64,000 nucleotides of DNA from Herbaspirillum huttiense (GCF_004367745.1 NZ_CP037993.1:5580001-5644000); one strand, 5' to 3'; shown: positions 51,432 through 60,619, counted from the stretch's first letter. Program-made: numbers and translations. The notes: generated from the sequence alone by a model not told the origin.

Positions 51432-52667
51432 TCAGCTCCAGGAGTGGCGCGGTGGCGGCGTGCCGTTCAGGGCGTAATTGCCGACCGCAAAATATTTCCA
51501 GCGCACCGGATCATGCAGCGTGTGTACGCGCGCATTGCGCCAGTGGCGGTCGAGGTTGTGGCTGGCCAGGGTCGCAGCCGAGCCGGACAGTTCGAACAAT
51601 TTTTCCGAAGCCAGCAGGGCCACTTCGGTGGACAGTACCTTGGCCTCGGCCACGGCCACCGAGGCTTGCGCCATCTGCTCGAAGCTGATCTGCGCTGGCA
51701 GGCTGTCGAGTAAGGCGGCCGCCTCTTCCAGCAGCGCTTCGGCCGCATGCAGGCGCAGGCTCAGGTTGCCGATGTCGCGCAGGATGTAGGGGTCGTCACT
51801 GGCGCGCTCGAGGCCGCTATCCACATAGGGACGCGAACGGGTGGTGACGAAGGCGATGGTGTCCTGCACGGCTGCATGGGCGATGCCGGCATCGATGGCG
51901 GCCTGGATCAGCTGCGAGACCGGGCCGATGTTGTTGGGCTGTTGCAGCGCGTCCTTCAGGGGCAGCACCTGCGACGCCGGCACGCGCACGTTGTCGAACA
52001 CCACCGTACCGCTGGCCGTGGTGCGCTGGCCGAAGCTGGACCAGTCATCGATCACCCGCACACCCGGCGCATCGTGGCGACTGTAGACCACCAGCGGCTG
52101 GCCCTCGTCATCGATGGCGCGGCTGGGGATCCAGTGCGCATAGAGCGCACCGGTGGAATAGAAACGCGTGCCATTGAGCAGGTAGCTACCATCACCTGCT
52201 GCGGTATCGATCGTGGCGCGGGTACGCACATCCAGCACGTTCTTGCCGTTGCGCTCGGGACCGGCATTGCCCAGGCGTGCGCCTTCGAGCACCTCGTTGA
52301 AGAAGAAGCGCTGTTGCTCTTCGCTGGCGAGCTTGGCGATCAGGTTGAGATTGCCGAAATGATTTTGCGGAATCTGGCCGATGGAAGGATCGGCAGCAGA
52401 GATCAGCCGAAACACCTCGGCCACCGTCTGCCATGACGCGCCGATACCGCCATGGGAGCGCGGCACGGTGATGGCCCACAGGCCGCTGTGCGAAAAGCGT
52501 TCGATCTGGTCGAACGGCAGGATGCGCTCCCGGTCGCGCTCGGCGGCGCTCCGGGCGAACTCGGCAGCCAGCTCGGCGGCAACCTGCAGTGCCTGCGCTT
52601 CACTGGTAATGCGCTGGGCCTGGCGCAGGCCGGGACGGCGGACGGTTTCTAGGATGTGCGCGGACAT
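51432..52667 (-). CDS. SfnB-like sulfur acquisition oxidoreductase (paralogue 2)
   Basis: 411 residues and clearly paralogous to the neighbour (shared DPSIGQIPQNHF, FYSTGALYAHWIPS, DDWSSFGQRTTASGTVVFDNV and NLDRHWRNARVHTLHDPVRW). First gene of the operon, 40 bp upstream of paralogue 1. Two related flavoprotein monooxygenases plus an FMN-luciferase-type enzyme suggest stepwise oxidation and cleavage of one organosulfur substrate, or two substrates sharing one lyase. Confidence 0.9.
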   Translation of the reverse strand: MSAHILETVRRPGLRQAQRITSEAQALQVAAELAAEFARSAAERDRERILPFDQIERFSHSGLWAITVPRSHGGIGASWQTVAEVFRLISAADPSIGQIPQNHFGNLNLIAKLASEEQQRFFFNEVLEGARLGNAGPERNGKNVLDVRTRATIDTAAGDGSYLLNGTRFYSTGALYAHWIPSRAIDDEGQPLVVYSRHDAPGVRVIDDWSSFGQRTTASGTVVFDNVRVPASQVLPLKDALQQPNNIGPVSQLIQAAIDAGIAHAAVQDTIAFVTTRSRPYVDSGLERASDDPYILRDIGNLSLRLHAAEALLEEAAALLDSLPAQISFEQMAQASVAVAEAKVLSTEVALLASEKLFELSGSAATLASHNLDRHWRNARVHTLHDPVRWKYFAVGNYALNGTPPPRHSWS

Positions 52668-52933
52668 GAACCACTCCTGAGGGATAGTGCGGGCAGCGCC
52701 GAATGGCGCGCGCGAGGGGTCTCATTAGAGCAAAGCGAGGAGGGAATCCGAACGAAGCATTGCGCATGTGCTTGCTTGTTTTTCGCATGCTGCAGAGCGC
52801 GCAGATGCTTATGCGGAATTTGCATGAAGGCCCGGCAAGCCCGGCCGTACTGTGTTTTCAACCAGTAGCGGCGGCTGAAATGGAGTAGAATGCGCCGACG
52901 TTTTACCTTACGTCTTTATCAAGAAATACCGCC

Positions 52934-53140
52934 ATGCTCACCCTCACCGAACTCGAAGATGCAATCAACTACTGGCGCCACCAGCGCCCGGCCAGCGGAG
53001 AGGAGTGCGCACTGTCCCCGGAAGTCAATGCCCTGGCGGGCCTCTACGCGATGATGATCTTCCATCGCCGCCATGAAGTGGACCTGGAGCAGATCGATGC
53101 CCAGGCGCGCCAGCTGATCGAGGCCTGGCTGGCCAGCTGA
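52934..53140 (+). CDS. DUF3717-like small protein
   Basis: 68 residues: LTELEDAINYWRHQRPASGEE followed by ALSPEVNALAGLYAMMIFHRR. Entirely helical, no membrane segment. I recall this as the DUF3717 family of Burkholderiales, function unknown. A TAGAAT -10-like hexamer is 50 bp upstream. It has no operon partner. Confidence 0.78.
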   Translation: MLTLTELEDAINYWRHQRPASGEECALSPEVNALAGLYAMMIFHRRHEVDLEQIDAQARQLIEAWLAS

Positions 53141-53274
53141 ACGCCAGGTTTTTCGTACGTCCGCGTACAGTGACGGTCACTTCCGTGTAAGCGCGTTATC
53201 CTAGACTCCTGCTGTTGTTGCAGAACCTTCACGTTGTTGCCGGATCCACCCGGTATCCCCTGAAAGGAAGAACG

Positions 53275-54483
53275 ATGCGCAAGGATCAGGATCAGTCGCC
53301 GCCCTCCCCCCGCCGCAAATCTGCCCCCGCCGCCGTGGCTGCCAAGCCGCGCGTGGCGCTGGTGCTGCAGGGAGGCGGTGCGCTGGGTGCCTACCAGGCC
53401 GGGGTCTACCAGGCCCTGCACGAGAATGACCTGACCCCCGACTGGGTGGTCGGCACCTCCATCGGTGCCATCAACGCCGCCTTGATTGCGGGCAACCCGC
53501 GCGAGACCCGCATCGCCCGCCTGCGCGAATTCTGGGAGACGGTGGCGCATCCGGACGTGTTCGACCTGCGCCAGGTCCCGGACGCCTTGCGCCCCTGGGC
53601 CACCCGCCTGACCACGCTCGATACGTTTCTGCGCGGCACGGCCGGCTTCTTCCGGCCGCGTCCGCTGAACCCCTTTGCGCTGGGGCTGCCGGTGCCGCCC
53701 GACGAAGCCAGTTTCTACAGCACCGCCGAGCTGGGCGAGACGCTCTCGCGCCTGGTCGATTTCGATTACCTCAACGGTCCCTCCGGCATCCGCATGACGG
53801 TCGCGGCGGTCAAGGTCACCTGTGGCACGCTGGTCAATTTCGATTCGCGCCAGCGGCCGCTGGGACCGGAACATGTCATGGCCAGCGGCGCCCTGCCCCC
53901 GGGCTTTGCGCCGGTGCGCATCGACGGCGAGCTGTACTGGGATGGCGGGTTGTATTCCAATACGCCGCTGGAAGCCGTGCTCAACGATGAGCCGCGTACC
54001 AACCTGCTCTGCATGATGGTCGACCTGTGGCATGCCGACGGACCGGAGCCGCGTACCCTGGAAGAGGTGCAGACGCGCGAAAAGGATGTCACCTTCGCCT
54101 CCCGTTCACAACGCCACATCGATGCCTACCTGCAGCAATACAAGCTGCGCCGCGCGGCCCACGCGCTCTACAAGCGCCTGCCCCCCGACATGCTGACCCA
54201 GCAAGACCGCCAGATGATGGCCGAGCTGGGTGCCGACAGCACCATCCACATCGTGCGGCTGGCCTATGCCGGGCGCGACTGGAACATGGCCTCCAAGGAC
54301 GTCAACTTCGCCAAAGGCTCGGTGATGTGGCGCTGGGAGCAAGGGTATCAGGATGGCCTGCGTGCCATTGCGCTGGGCAAGGGCTGTCCGTTTTCTGAGA
54401 GCGATACCGGCATCGTGGTCCACGACCTCCCCAGCGGCGACACCCACGTCCGCCCGGAGAAAACGACCGAACGTTCGGCTTGA
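53275..54483 (+). CDS. Patatin-like phospholipase with DUF3734-type C-terminus
   Basis: 402 residues from the ATG at 53275 (AAAGGAAG upstream). The patatin catalytic dyad is present: oxyanion motif QGGGALGAYQ near residue 32, nucleophile S62 in GTSIG, and Asp223 in WDGGLYSN. The C-terminal 160 residues (REKDVTFASRSQRHIDAYLQQ onward) correspond to the DUF3734 extension of RssA-related proteins. Acts on lipid esters. Next gene is the phasin, 238 bp downstream; members near phasin genes may act on polyhydroxybutyrate granule surfaces, but that is inference. Confidence 0.88.
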   Translation: MRKDQDQSPPSPRRKSAPAAVAAKPRVALVLQGGGALGAYQAGVYQALHENDLTPDWVVGTSIGAINAALIAGNPRETRIARLREFWETVAHPDVFDLRQVPDALRPWATRLTTLDTFLRGTAGFFRPRPLNPFALGLPVPPDEASFYSTAELGETLSRLVDFDYLNGPSGIRMTVAAVKVTCGTLVNFDSRQRPLGPEHVMASGALPPGFAPVRIDGELYWDGGLYSNTPLEAVLNDEPRTNLLCMMVDLWHADGPEPRTLEEVQTREKDVTFASRSQRHIDAYLQQYKLRRAAHALYKRLPPDMLTQQDRQMMAELGADSTIHIVRLAYAGRDWNMASKDVNFAKGSVMWRWEQGYQDGLRAIALGKGCPFSESDTGIVVHDLPSGDTHVRPEKTTERSA

Positions 54484-54541
54484 TCGCCCGCAAAGCCGCT
54501 GCTGGCGCGGCGTAGCAAAATGTCCACGCGGCGGACTATTT

Positions 54542-54614
54542 TTTGTGCGCCGCACAAATAACACTTGATTTCACCAAAGAAGTGCATAAAATAAGAATTG
54601 TTGCGGCGCACAAA
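54542..54614 (+). promoter_or_regulatory. Phasin promoter flanked by two GTGCG/CGCAC operators
   Basis: A perfect palindrome TTTGTGCG-C-CGCACAAA spans 54542-54558. A second copy of its core (TGCGGCGCACAAA, reversed) is at 54598-54614. Between them a promoter reads TTGATT (54565-54570), 16 bp, TAAAAT (54587-54592), so the second site overlaps the expected start. This is the layout of a PhaR/PhbF repressor-controlled phasin promoter; Herbaspirillum PhbF recognises a TGC-N3-GCA-type motif, similar but not identical to these sites. Confidence 0.65.
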
Positions 54615-54721
54615 TCATGATTGTTGATTGATTCTGGTCGAAAGCCGCGCTCGAACGCCGATTGTTTTGATCGTCACGCTCGTCGGCAAGCTCATTTGTT
54701 CATATCACCTAGGAGATGCAC

Positions 54722-55291
54722 ATGTTTTCGTACCAAGATCAGTTTTCCGCCGCCACCAAGGCCAACCTGCAAGCGCACCTGGACCTCATCAACAACCTGA
54801 CCGCCAAGGCCTTCGAAGGCGTGGAAAAGATCGTTGAACTGAACCTGTCGGCCACCAAGGCCACCCTGGAAGAAGCCACCGCTGCCGCCAAGCAGCTGGC
54901 CGCCGCCAAGGACCCGCAGGAACTGCTGTCGCTGGCCGCCGCCCAAGCCCAGCCGGGCGCTGAAAAGGCCACCGCCTACAGCCGTCACCTGGCCGGTATC
55001 GTGTCCTCGACCCAGGCTGAATTCACCAAGGCTGCCGAAGCCCAGATCTCCGAAACCAGCCGCAAGCTGTCGGCTCTGATCGACGAGATCAGCAAGAACG
55101 CGCCCCCGGGTTCGGAGCAAGCCGTCTCCATCCTGAAGGCCACCCTCACCAACGCCAACGCTGCCTACGAGCAACTGTCCAAGAACTCCAAGCAAGCTGT
55201 GGAAACGCTGGAAGCCAACCTGGCCAACGCGACCAAACAGTTCACCGCTGCTGCTGAAAAGACCGTCGCTTCGGCACGCGCCAAGAAGTAA
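54722..55291 (+). CDS. phaP: Phasin, polyhydroxybutyrate granule protein
   Basis: 189 residues; start at the ATG at 54722, since AGGAG is 6 bp upstream of it whereas it abuts the in-frame ATG at 54716. Highly helical and rich in Ala, Lys, Glu and Thr with no cysteine. The N-terminal FSYQDQFSAATKANLQAHLDL, then NLTAKAFEGVEKIVELN, is the phasin_2 motif. Phasins coat the granule, control granule size and limit contact of other proteins with the polymer. A terminator follows. Confidence 0.95.
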   Translation: MFSYQDQFSAATKANLQAHLDLINNLTAKAFEGVEKIVELNLSATKATLEEATAAAKQLAAAKDPQELLSLAAAQAQPGAEKATAYSRHLAGIVSSTQAEFTKAAEAQISETSRKLSALIDEISKNAPPGSEQAVSILKATLTNANAAYEQLSKNSKQAVETLEANLANATKQFTAAAEKTVASARAKK

Positions 55292-55315
55292 TCTTCACTT
55301 CAGGCCGTAAAAACA

Positions 55316-55348
55316 AAACGCCGCCCCGGGTCACCGGAGCGGCGTTTT
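55316..55348 (+). terminator. Intrinsic terminator after phaP
   Basis: Stem AAAACGCCGC / GCGGCGTTTT extended by CCGG/CCGG, GTCA loop, ending in TTTTGCTTTG. Also usable by the convergent FAD dehydrogenase gene. Confidence 0.9.
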
Positions 55349-55369
55349 GCTTTGGGCGATCCGGGAGGA

Positions 55370-56977
55370 TCAGCCCTGTCCCACCATGTCCAGCGCCAGC
55401 GCTTCGGCCACGCGGATGCCGTCGATGGCCGCCGACATGATCCCGCCCGCATAACCGGCCCCTTCACCAGCCGGATACAGGCCCTTGGTGTTGAGGCTCT
55501 GCAGGGTGTGGTCGTCACGCTTGATGCGGATCGGCGAAGAGGTGCGCGTCTCGATGCCGGTCAGCACGGCGTCATGCATGGAGTAGCCACGGATCTGCTT
55601 TTCGAAAGCCGGCAGCGCCTCGCGGATGGCATCGATGGCATACGTGGGCAGCGACGGGTTGAGGTCGCCCAGCGTCACGCCCGGCTTGTAGGACGGCTCC
55701 ACGCTGCCCAGTTGGGTCGAGGGACGATTGGCGATGAAGTCGCCCACCAGTTGCCCCGGCGCATTGTAGTTGCCGCCGCCGAGCTCGTAAGCGCGGCTTT
55801 CCCACTCGCGCTGGAAGGCGATGCCGGCCAGCGGATGGCCCGGATAGTCGGCCGGCGAGATGCCCACCACGATGCCGCTGTTGGCATTGCGCTCGTTGCG
55901 CGAATACTGGCTCATGCCGTTGGTGACCACGCGGCCCGGTTCGGAGGTCGCCGCCACCACCGTACCGCCCGGGCACATGCAGAAGCTGTAGACCGAACGG
56001 CCATTGGAGGCGTGGTGCACCAGCTTGTAGTCGGCCGCGCCCAGGATGGGATGGCCGGCACCGGGACCGAAGCGGCACTTGTCGATCAGCGACTGCGGGT
56101 GCTCGGCGCGGAAGCCGATCGAGAACGGCTTGGCCTCGATGTAGACACCGCGCTCGTAGAGCATCTCGAAGGTATCGCGGGCGCTGTGGCCGATGGCCAG
56201 CACCACGTGGTCGGCTTCGATCTGTTCGCCGGTGTTCAGGGTCAGGCCACGGATCTGGCCATCTTCGATCAGCACATCCTCGACGCGCTGCTCGAAGCGC
56301 AACTCCCCGCCCAGCTTCTCGATCTTCTCGCGCATGAGCTGGATCATCTTGACCAGGCGGAAGGTGCCGATGTGGGGCTTGCTGACGTACATGATCTCCG
56401 GCGGCGCATCGGCGGCCACGAATTCGGCCAGCACCTTGCGGCCATAATGCTTGGGGTCCTTGACCTGGCTGTAGAGCTTGCCATCGGAGAAGGTCCCGGC
56501 CCCGCCTTCACCGAACTGCACGTTCGACTCCGGTTTCAATTCGCGCTGGCGCCACAGGCCCCAGGTGTCCTTGGTGCGCTCGCGCACGGTCTTGCCGCGT
56601 TCCAGGATGATGGGATTGAAGCCCATCTCGGCCAGGATCAGCGCCGCAAAAAGACCGCAGGGACCGAAGCCGATCACCACCGGGCGCTTCTTGATGCTCG
56701 CCGGGGCGCGCGTGACGTAGTGATAGGAGGTATCGGGCGTGGGGCCGACATTGGTGGTCTTCGCATGGCGTGCCAGGACCGCCGCCTCGTCCTTCACCTC
56801 GACGTCGATGGTGTAGTTCAGGGTGATGGCCGTCTTCTTGCGGGCATCGTAGCTGCGGCGAAACAGCGTGAAGGACAGCAGGTCGCCGGCCGGGATGCCC
56901 AGGCGATCGAGGATGGCGGCGTTCAGTTCGTCTTCCGTATGGCTCAACGGAAGGGTCAGTTCAGAGATGCGCAACAT
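55370..56977 (-). CDS. Uncharacterised FAD-dependent dehydrogenase (COG2509-like)
   Basis: 535 residues. An N-terminal about 100-residue domain precedes the FAD motif VVIGFGPCGLFAALILAEMG (near residue 101), then ERGKTVRERTKD, a GGAGTFSDGKL segment, and a C-terminal LYPAGEGAGYAGGIMSAAIDG that closes the FAD site. The sequence CMCPGGTVVAATSE has a C-x-C-P-G motif of this family. Function is unknown although the family is widespread. Not in an operon: phaP and the MarR-GNAT gene face other ways. Confidence 0.87.
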   Translation of the reverse strand: MLRISELTLPLSHTEDELNAAILDRLGIPAGDLLSFTLFRRSYDARKKTAITLNYTIDVEVKDEAAVLARHAKTTNVGPTPDTSYHYVTRAPASIKKRPVVIGFGPCGLFAALILAEMGFNPIILERGKTVRERTKDTWGLWRQRELKPESNVQFGEGGAGTFSDGKLYSQVKDPKHYGRKVLAEFVAADAPPEIMYVSKPHIGTFRLVKMIQLMREKIEKLGGELRFEQRVEDVLIEDGQIRGLTLNTGEQIEADHVVLAIGHSARDTFEMLYERGVYIEAKPFSIGFRAEHPQSLIDKCRFGPGAGHPILGAADYKLVHHASNGRSVYSFCMCPGGTVVAATSEPGRVVTNGMSQYSRNERNANSGIVVGISPADYPGHPLAGIAFQREWESRAYELGGGNYNAPGQLVGDFIANRPSTQLGSVEPSYKPGVTLGDLNPSLPTYAIDAIREALPAFEKQIRGYSMHDAVLTGIETRTSSPIRIKRDDHTLQSLNTKGLYPAGEGAGYAGGIMSAAIDGIRVAEALALDMVGQG

Positions 56978-57221
56978 GTGCGGGGACTTTCAACAAGACT
57001 GGGGATGCAGGAGGTGGCGCAGGCCACGATGGCCGGTGTGCTCACGGCGGAAGGCTGCGCGAAAGGCGACATTTTACTCCAGCCCGGCAGGCGCTCCCAG
57101 CCCGGCCCCGCCAGTTGCGCAGGTGCGACAGCCAGCATGGCCCACGCCATCAAACAAGTTGCATAACGCAAGCATCTGGCGCAGCATTGATTGCACTTCG
57201 CAACCATTACCGGATCTTGCC

Positions 57222-58199
57222 ATGGACTATGACGGCCTGCACTCTCCCCCGCGCGACCAGACCATCCGCCAGTTGCGCGAGCTGTCGCGCAAGCTGGTGC
57301 GGGAACTGGGCTTCATGCGCAGCACCCTGGCCGGCAGCGACCTGGCGCCCTCGGCGGTGCACGCGCTCATCGAGATCGGCCTCAAACCCGGCCTGCAGGC
57401 GCGCGAGCTGGGCGAGCTGCTGTACCTGGACAAGTCCAACACCAGCCGCCAGCTGGCCAAGCTGGAGGCACTGGGGCTGGTACGCCGCAGCCCGGTGCCG
57501 GGCGACGGGCGCGCCTACAGTCTGGCGCTCACCGAAGAGGGGCAGGCGCTGCGCAAGAAGATCGACAAGTTCGCCACCGACCAGGTCTCCGGCGCCCTGC
57601 GGCGCATCCTGCCGGAAGACCAGCAGGGCCTGGTGCGGGCGCTGGCGCTGTATTCCGAGGCCCTGTCGCGCGACAACCCCAATGCAGCAGCGCGCCCGGC
57701 CAGAGGCGCGGCATCGGAATTGAGCACCGGCTACCAGCCCGGCTGCATCGGCGATATCGCCAGCCTGCATGCGCGCTACTACGCCGCGGCGGCCGGCTTC
57801 GGGGTGTTCTTCGAACACAAGGTGGCCAGCGAACTGGGCAGCTTCGCACAAACCCTGCCCCAGGCCGGCAAGCAGCTCTGGACCCACGTCGAACACGGGC
57901 GCTGCCTGGCCTCCATCGTGATCGATGGCGACCTGGAGCACCGGCAAGCACACCTGCGCTGGTTCATCGTCGACGACAGCCTGCGCGGCAGCGGCGTGGG
58001 ACGGCGCTTGCTGGAACAGGCCATGGCCTTTGTCGATGCCCATCGCCTGGCCTGTTATTTGTGGACCTTCCAGGGACTGGATGCGGCACGCCACCTGTAT
58101 CTGTCGGCCGGCTTCGAACTGGTGGAGGAATCGCCGGGTGAGCAATGGGGAAGCCGCGTGGTGGAGCAACGCTACGAGCGCCCGGCGCGCAGGAAATGA
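57222..58199 (+). CDS. MarR regulator fused to GNAT acetyltransferase
   Basis: 325 residues from the ATG at 57222. The first 150 residues are a MarR-type winged helix (QARELGELLYLDKSNTSRQLAKLEALGLVRR and R-x-V-x-x-D-G-R-x-Y-S-L), and 165-325 a GNAT domain with the acetyl-CoA motif LRGSGVGRRLLEQAM and C-terminal FELVEE. One continuous reading frame, a known bifunctional architecture. The regulated gene may be the divergent FAD dehydrogenase (245 bp away), but no operator was found. Confidence 0.88.
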   Translation: MDYDGLHSPPRDQTIRQLRELSRKLVRELGFMRSTLAGSDLAPSAVHALIEIGLKPGLQARELGELLYLDKSNTSRQLAKLEALGLVRRSPVPGDGRAYSLALTEEGQALRKKIDKFATDQVSGALRRILPEDQQGLVRALALYSEALSRDNPNAAARPARGAASELSTGYQPGCIGDIASLHARYYAAAAGFGVFFEHKVASELGSFAQTLPQAGKQLWTHVEHGRCLASIVIDGDLEHRQAHLRWFIVDDSLRGSGVGRRLLEQAMAFVDAHRLACYLWTFQGLDAARHLYLSAGFELVEESPGEQWGSRVVEQRYERPARRK

Positions 58200-58431
58200 G
58201 CGGTGCAGGGCGCGCGGCATGTATCGGTATGCCGCGATTTGTTACCGGATTCCCTCGCGTGGCGCTGCTTTCGGGGCTGCCTTCGGGCTGCAATACGGCA
58301 GCGGTGGCAGGCACGGACACAACTGGAAACACAACATTACAGTCTTAAAGAAGCCCGGCTCCTACAGTGGTTTTCACAGCGCGGCCCCGCTTGCGCTGCA
58401 TCCACGCATCACCACCTTGCAGGAGTCCAAC

Positions 58432-58767
58432 ATGAAAACCAAGACCACTCGCCTCGCCTTCGCCCTTCTCACGACCCTTTCCGCGCTCGGTGCCACCGCA
58501 GCGTTGGCCCCTGCCGCGCAAGCGCAGGTGGTCGGCGTCGATGTACGCATCGGCACGCCACCGCCCGCCCCGCGTTATGAAGTGGTACCCGCCCCGCGTC
58601 ACGGCTATGCCTGGGCACCCGGCTACTGGGCCTGGAACGGCCATCGTCACATCTGGATCGGCGGCCACTGGGAACGCGTGCGCCGCGACTACGCCCGCTA
58701 TGAGCCGGCGCACTGGCAACCGGGTCCGGGTGGCTGGGTGTTCATTCCGGGTCACTGGGTGCGTTGA
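58432..58767 (+). CDS. YXWGXW repeat-containing periplasmic protein
   Basis: 111 residues; AGGAG lies 7 bp before the ATG. Sec signal (LTTLSALGATAALAPAAQAQ, cut near 32), then a Trp/Tyr/His-rich repeat region: PGYWAWNGHRHIWIGGHW, ARYEPAHWQPGPGGWVFIPGHWV. The Y-x-W-x-x-x-x-x-W-x-x-G-H-W pattern defines this family of secreted proteins with unknown role. The last 26 bp overlap the end of the convergent mnmC. Confidence 0.88.
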   Translation: MKTKTTRLAFALLTTLSALGATAALAPAAQAQVVGVDVRIGTPPPAPRYEVVPAPRHGYAWAPGYWAWNGHRHIWIGGHWERVRRDYARYEPAHWQPGPGGWVFIPGHWVR

Positions 58768-60619
58768 GGCCGATCGCTGAATCCGCGCCGAAACGGGCCG
58801 GGTCCAGCGCTGCCACCAATTCGCGCGGCAGCGGCAAGGGCTCGCGCTCGATCATCGCGGCCAGCAACTCGGCCATCAGCGGTGCCCAGATCAGGCCGCG
58901 CGAGGCATAGCCCAACAAGCCATAGATCCCCGCCTCACCCGGCAAGGCACCGACCAGCGGCAAGCGGTCCGGCGCAATGCAGCGCTGACCGACCCGCCCA
59001 GGAAGATCCGCATCCGCCTGCGGCAGCGACATGTGTGCCGCGATCTGCGGCAGCATGTGCTGCAGGCGGGCCAGGTTCTCGGCATGGCTGTCGGCACGCA
59101 GGGCCGGATCGTCAAAGCGATCATAGCTGGCCCCCATGCACACCTGCCCGGCATAGGGGCGCGTGAGGTAACCGTCACCACACAGCGCATGCGGCAAATC
59201 GGGGAAGCCTGTTGCAGGCAGGTGCGTGACCTGGCCGCGTACTGCATTGAGCGGCAAACCCGCCGCCTGCTCCAGCACGCGCGCCTGCGCGCCCGCTGCG
59301 AGGATCACCACCGGTGCTTGCGCGATCAGCAGGCCAGCGGCATCGAGCGCCTGCCATTGACCGTCCACGCGTACCAGACGGACGACGGCGCGATTGAAAT
59401 GCGTGCGCACCTCGCCTTGCGACTGCGCCACCGCCAGCATGCGGCGGCACACCGAGGGCGGATTGAGCCAGCCCGCTTCCGGGAAGAAATAGCCGCCGCC
59501 CATGGTCGGCATGCCCAGTGCGCTTGCCGTCTTACTGGCGGACATCCAGCGCGCATAACGCGGCGGATACTGCCACTCCTGCGCGCCCTGCTCGAAGGAG
59601 ATCGCCTGCTTGGCATCGCGGCCGAATTGCAGGATGCCGCAGCGCTCGCCACGAATGGCGGCGTGATCGTCCAGACCGACCCCGCCCAGATCATCGAGAC
59701 GCTGCGAGGCAAACAGAAAAGCCGCACGCGTGAGCCGCGCCAGCGGGCTGTCATCGCGAGCCAGCGCGGGCATGAAGAGACCACCGTGATTGCCTGAAGC
59801 GCGGGTGGCCACCTCCGGGCCCGCATCGATGAGATCGACGCACCAGCCGCGTGCCGTGAGCCGCTCGGCGGCAGCGGTGCCGGCCAGCCCGGCCCCGATC
59901 ACCAGCGCCTGCCGTGCATGCGGCAGATCGCGCCGCAACGGCGTATCGGACGCCGCCACATGCGTGGCCGGACGCGCCCAGGCCGGTGCATAACGCAAGG
60001 CCAGCGCGCCGTCCTGCGCCTGTCCATGGAAACCGACCTGACGCATCGCCGCCGCCAGCGCCGCATCGCCAGCCGCACCGAACACCAGTGCCCGCGCCCC
60101 GGTCCAGGCCAACCGCGCCAGGCGCTTGCAGGCATGCGCATGCCAGGATGGCGCGGCGGGATCGAAGCGGGTCGGGTCCGCATGCAGGTAGAACAGGTCT
60201 ACCGGCGCTTCCAGCCGGGCCAGCTCTTCTTCCAATGCACCCCAGATCAGAGTCAGCGTGACGCGGCCTTCATCGAGCAAGAGGCGGTGCGTGCCCGGCA
60301 AGGGCAGCGGCCATGCAGCGCGCAAGGCCTGTGCATAAGTCAAGTCTTCGGAGAGGACTTCCGCGGATGGCGGATGCGGCAGGATCGCAATGTAGTGCAA
60401 ATGTGCGGCGCCCTCCCCTTGCGCGCGCTGGCGGGCGAAGGCATGCCAGGTGGCGAAGAAGGACTGACCCAGCCCGAAATGCAGGTCCAGCACGGTGGCG
60501 CTGCACTGTTCGCGCAGGCAGTCCGGAACGCCCTGCAGTGCGGCGGTGATGGTATCGGCCTCGGCGCGCCAGGCGGCCAGCAATTCAGGGGAGGCAAGTT
60601 GAAGAGGACGCGCAGGCAT
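58742..60619 (-). CDS. mnmC: MnmC-like tRNA mnm5s2U biosynthesis protein with eroded methyltransferase domain
   Basis: 625 residues from the ATG at 60619; the family is about 650-670. The C-terminal FAD oxidoreductase half (IGAGLAGTAAAERL at 241-254, GNHGGLFMPAL, GLLGYASRGLIWAP) is intact; it removes the carboxymethyl group of cmnm5s2U in tRNA. The N-terminal methyltransferase half is shorter and its motifs are altered: FGLGQSFF (48-55) for FGTGLNFL, and YLHADPTRFDP (144-154) where MnmC has FLDGFAPAKNP with a catalytic Asp. So cmnm5 to nm5 may work while the final methylation is doubtful. Confidence 0.88.
   Translation of the reverse strand: MPARPLQLASPELLAAWRAEADTITAALQGVPDCLREQCSATVLDLHFGLGQSFFATWHAFARQRAQGEGAAHLHYIAILPHPPSAEVLSEDLTYAQALRAAWPLPLPGTHRLLLDEGRVTLTLIWGALEEELARLEAPVDLFYLHADPTRFDPAAPSWHAHACKRLARLAWTGARALVFGAAGDAALAAAMRQVGFHGQAQDGALALRYAPAWARPATHVAASDTPLRRDLPHARQALVIGAGLAGTAAAERLTARGWCVDLIDAGPEVATRASGNHGGLFMPALARDDSPLARLTRAAFLFASQRLDDLGGVGLDDHAAIRGERCGILQFGRDAKQAISFEQGAQEWQYPPRYARWMSASKTASALGMPTMGGGYFFPEAGWLNPPSVCRRMLAVAQSQGEVRTHFNRAVVRLVRVDGQWQALDAAGLLIAQAPVVILAAGAQARVLEQAAGLPLNAVRGQVTHLPATGFPDLPHALCGDGYLTRPYAGQVCMGASYDRFDDPALRADSHAENLARLQHMLPQIAAHMSLPQADADLPGRVGQRCIAPDRLPLVGALPGEAGIYGLLGYASRGLIWAPLMAELLAAMIEREPLPLPRELVAALDPARFGADSAIGLNAPSDPE

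Noticed and set aside
55352-57166. 604-codon plus-strand open frame
   Set aside because: Antisense to the FAD dehydrogenase; low-complexity shadow composition.
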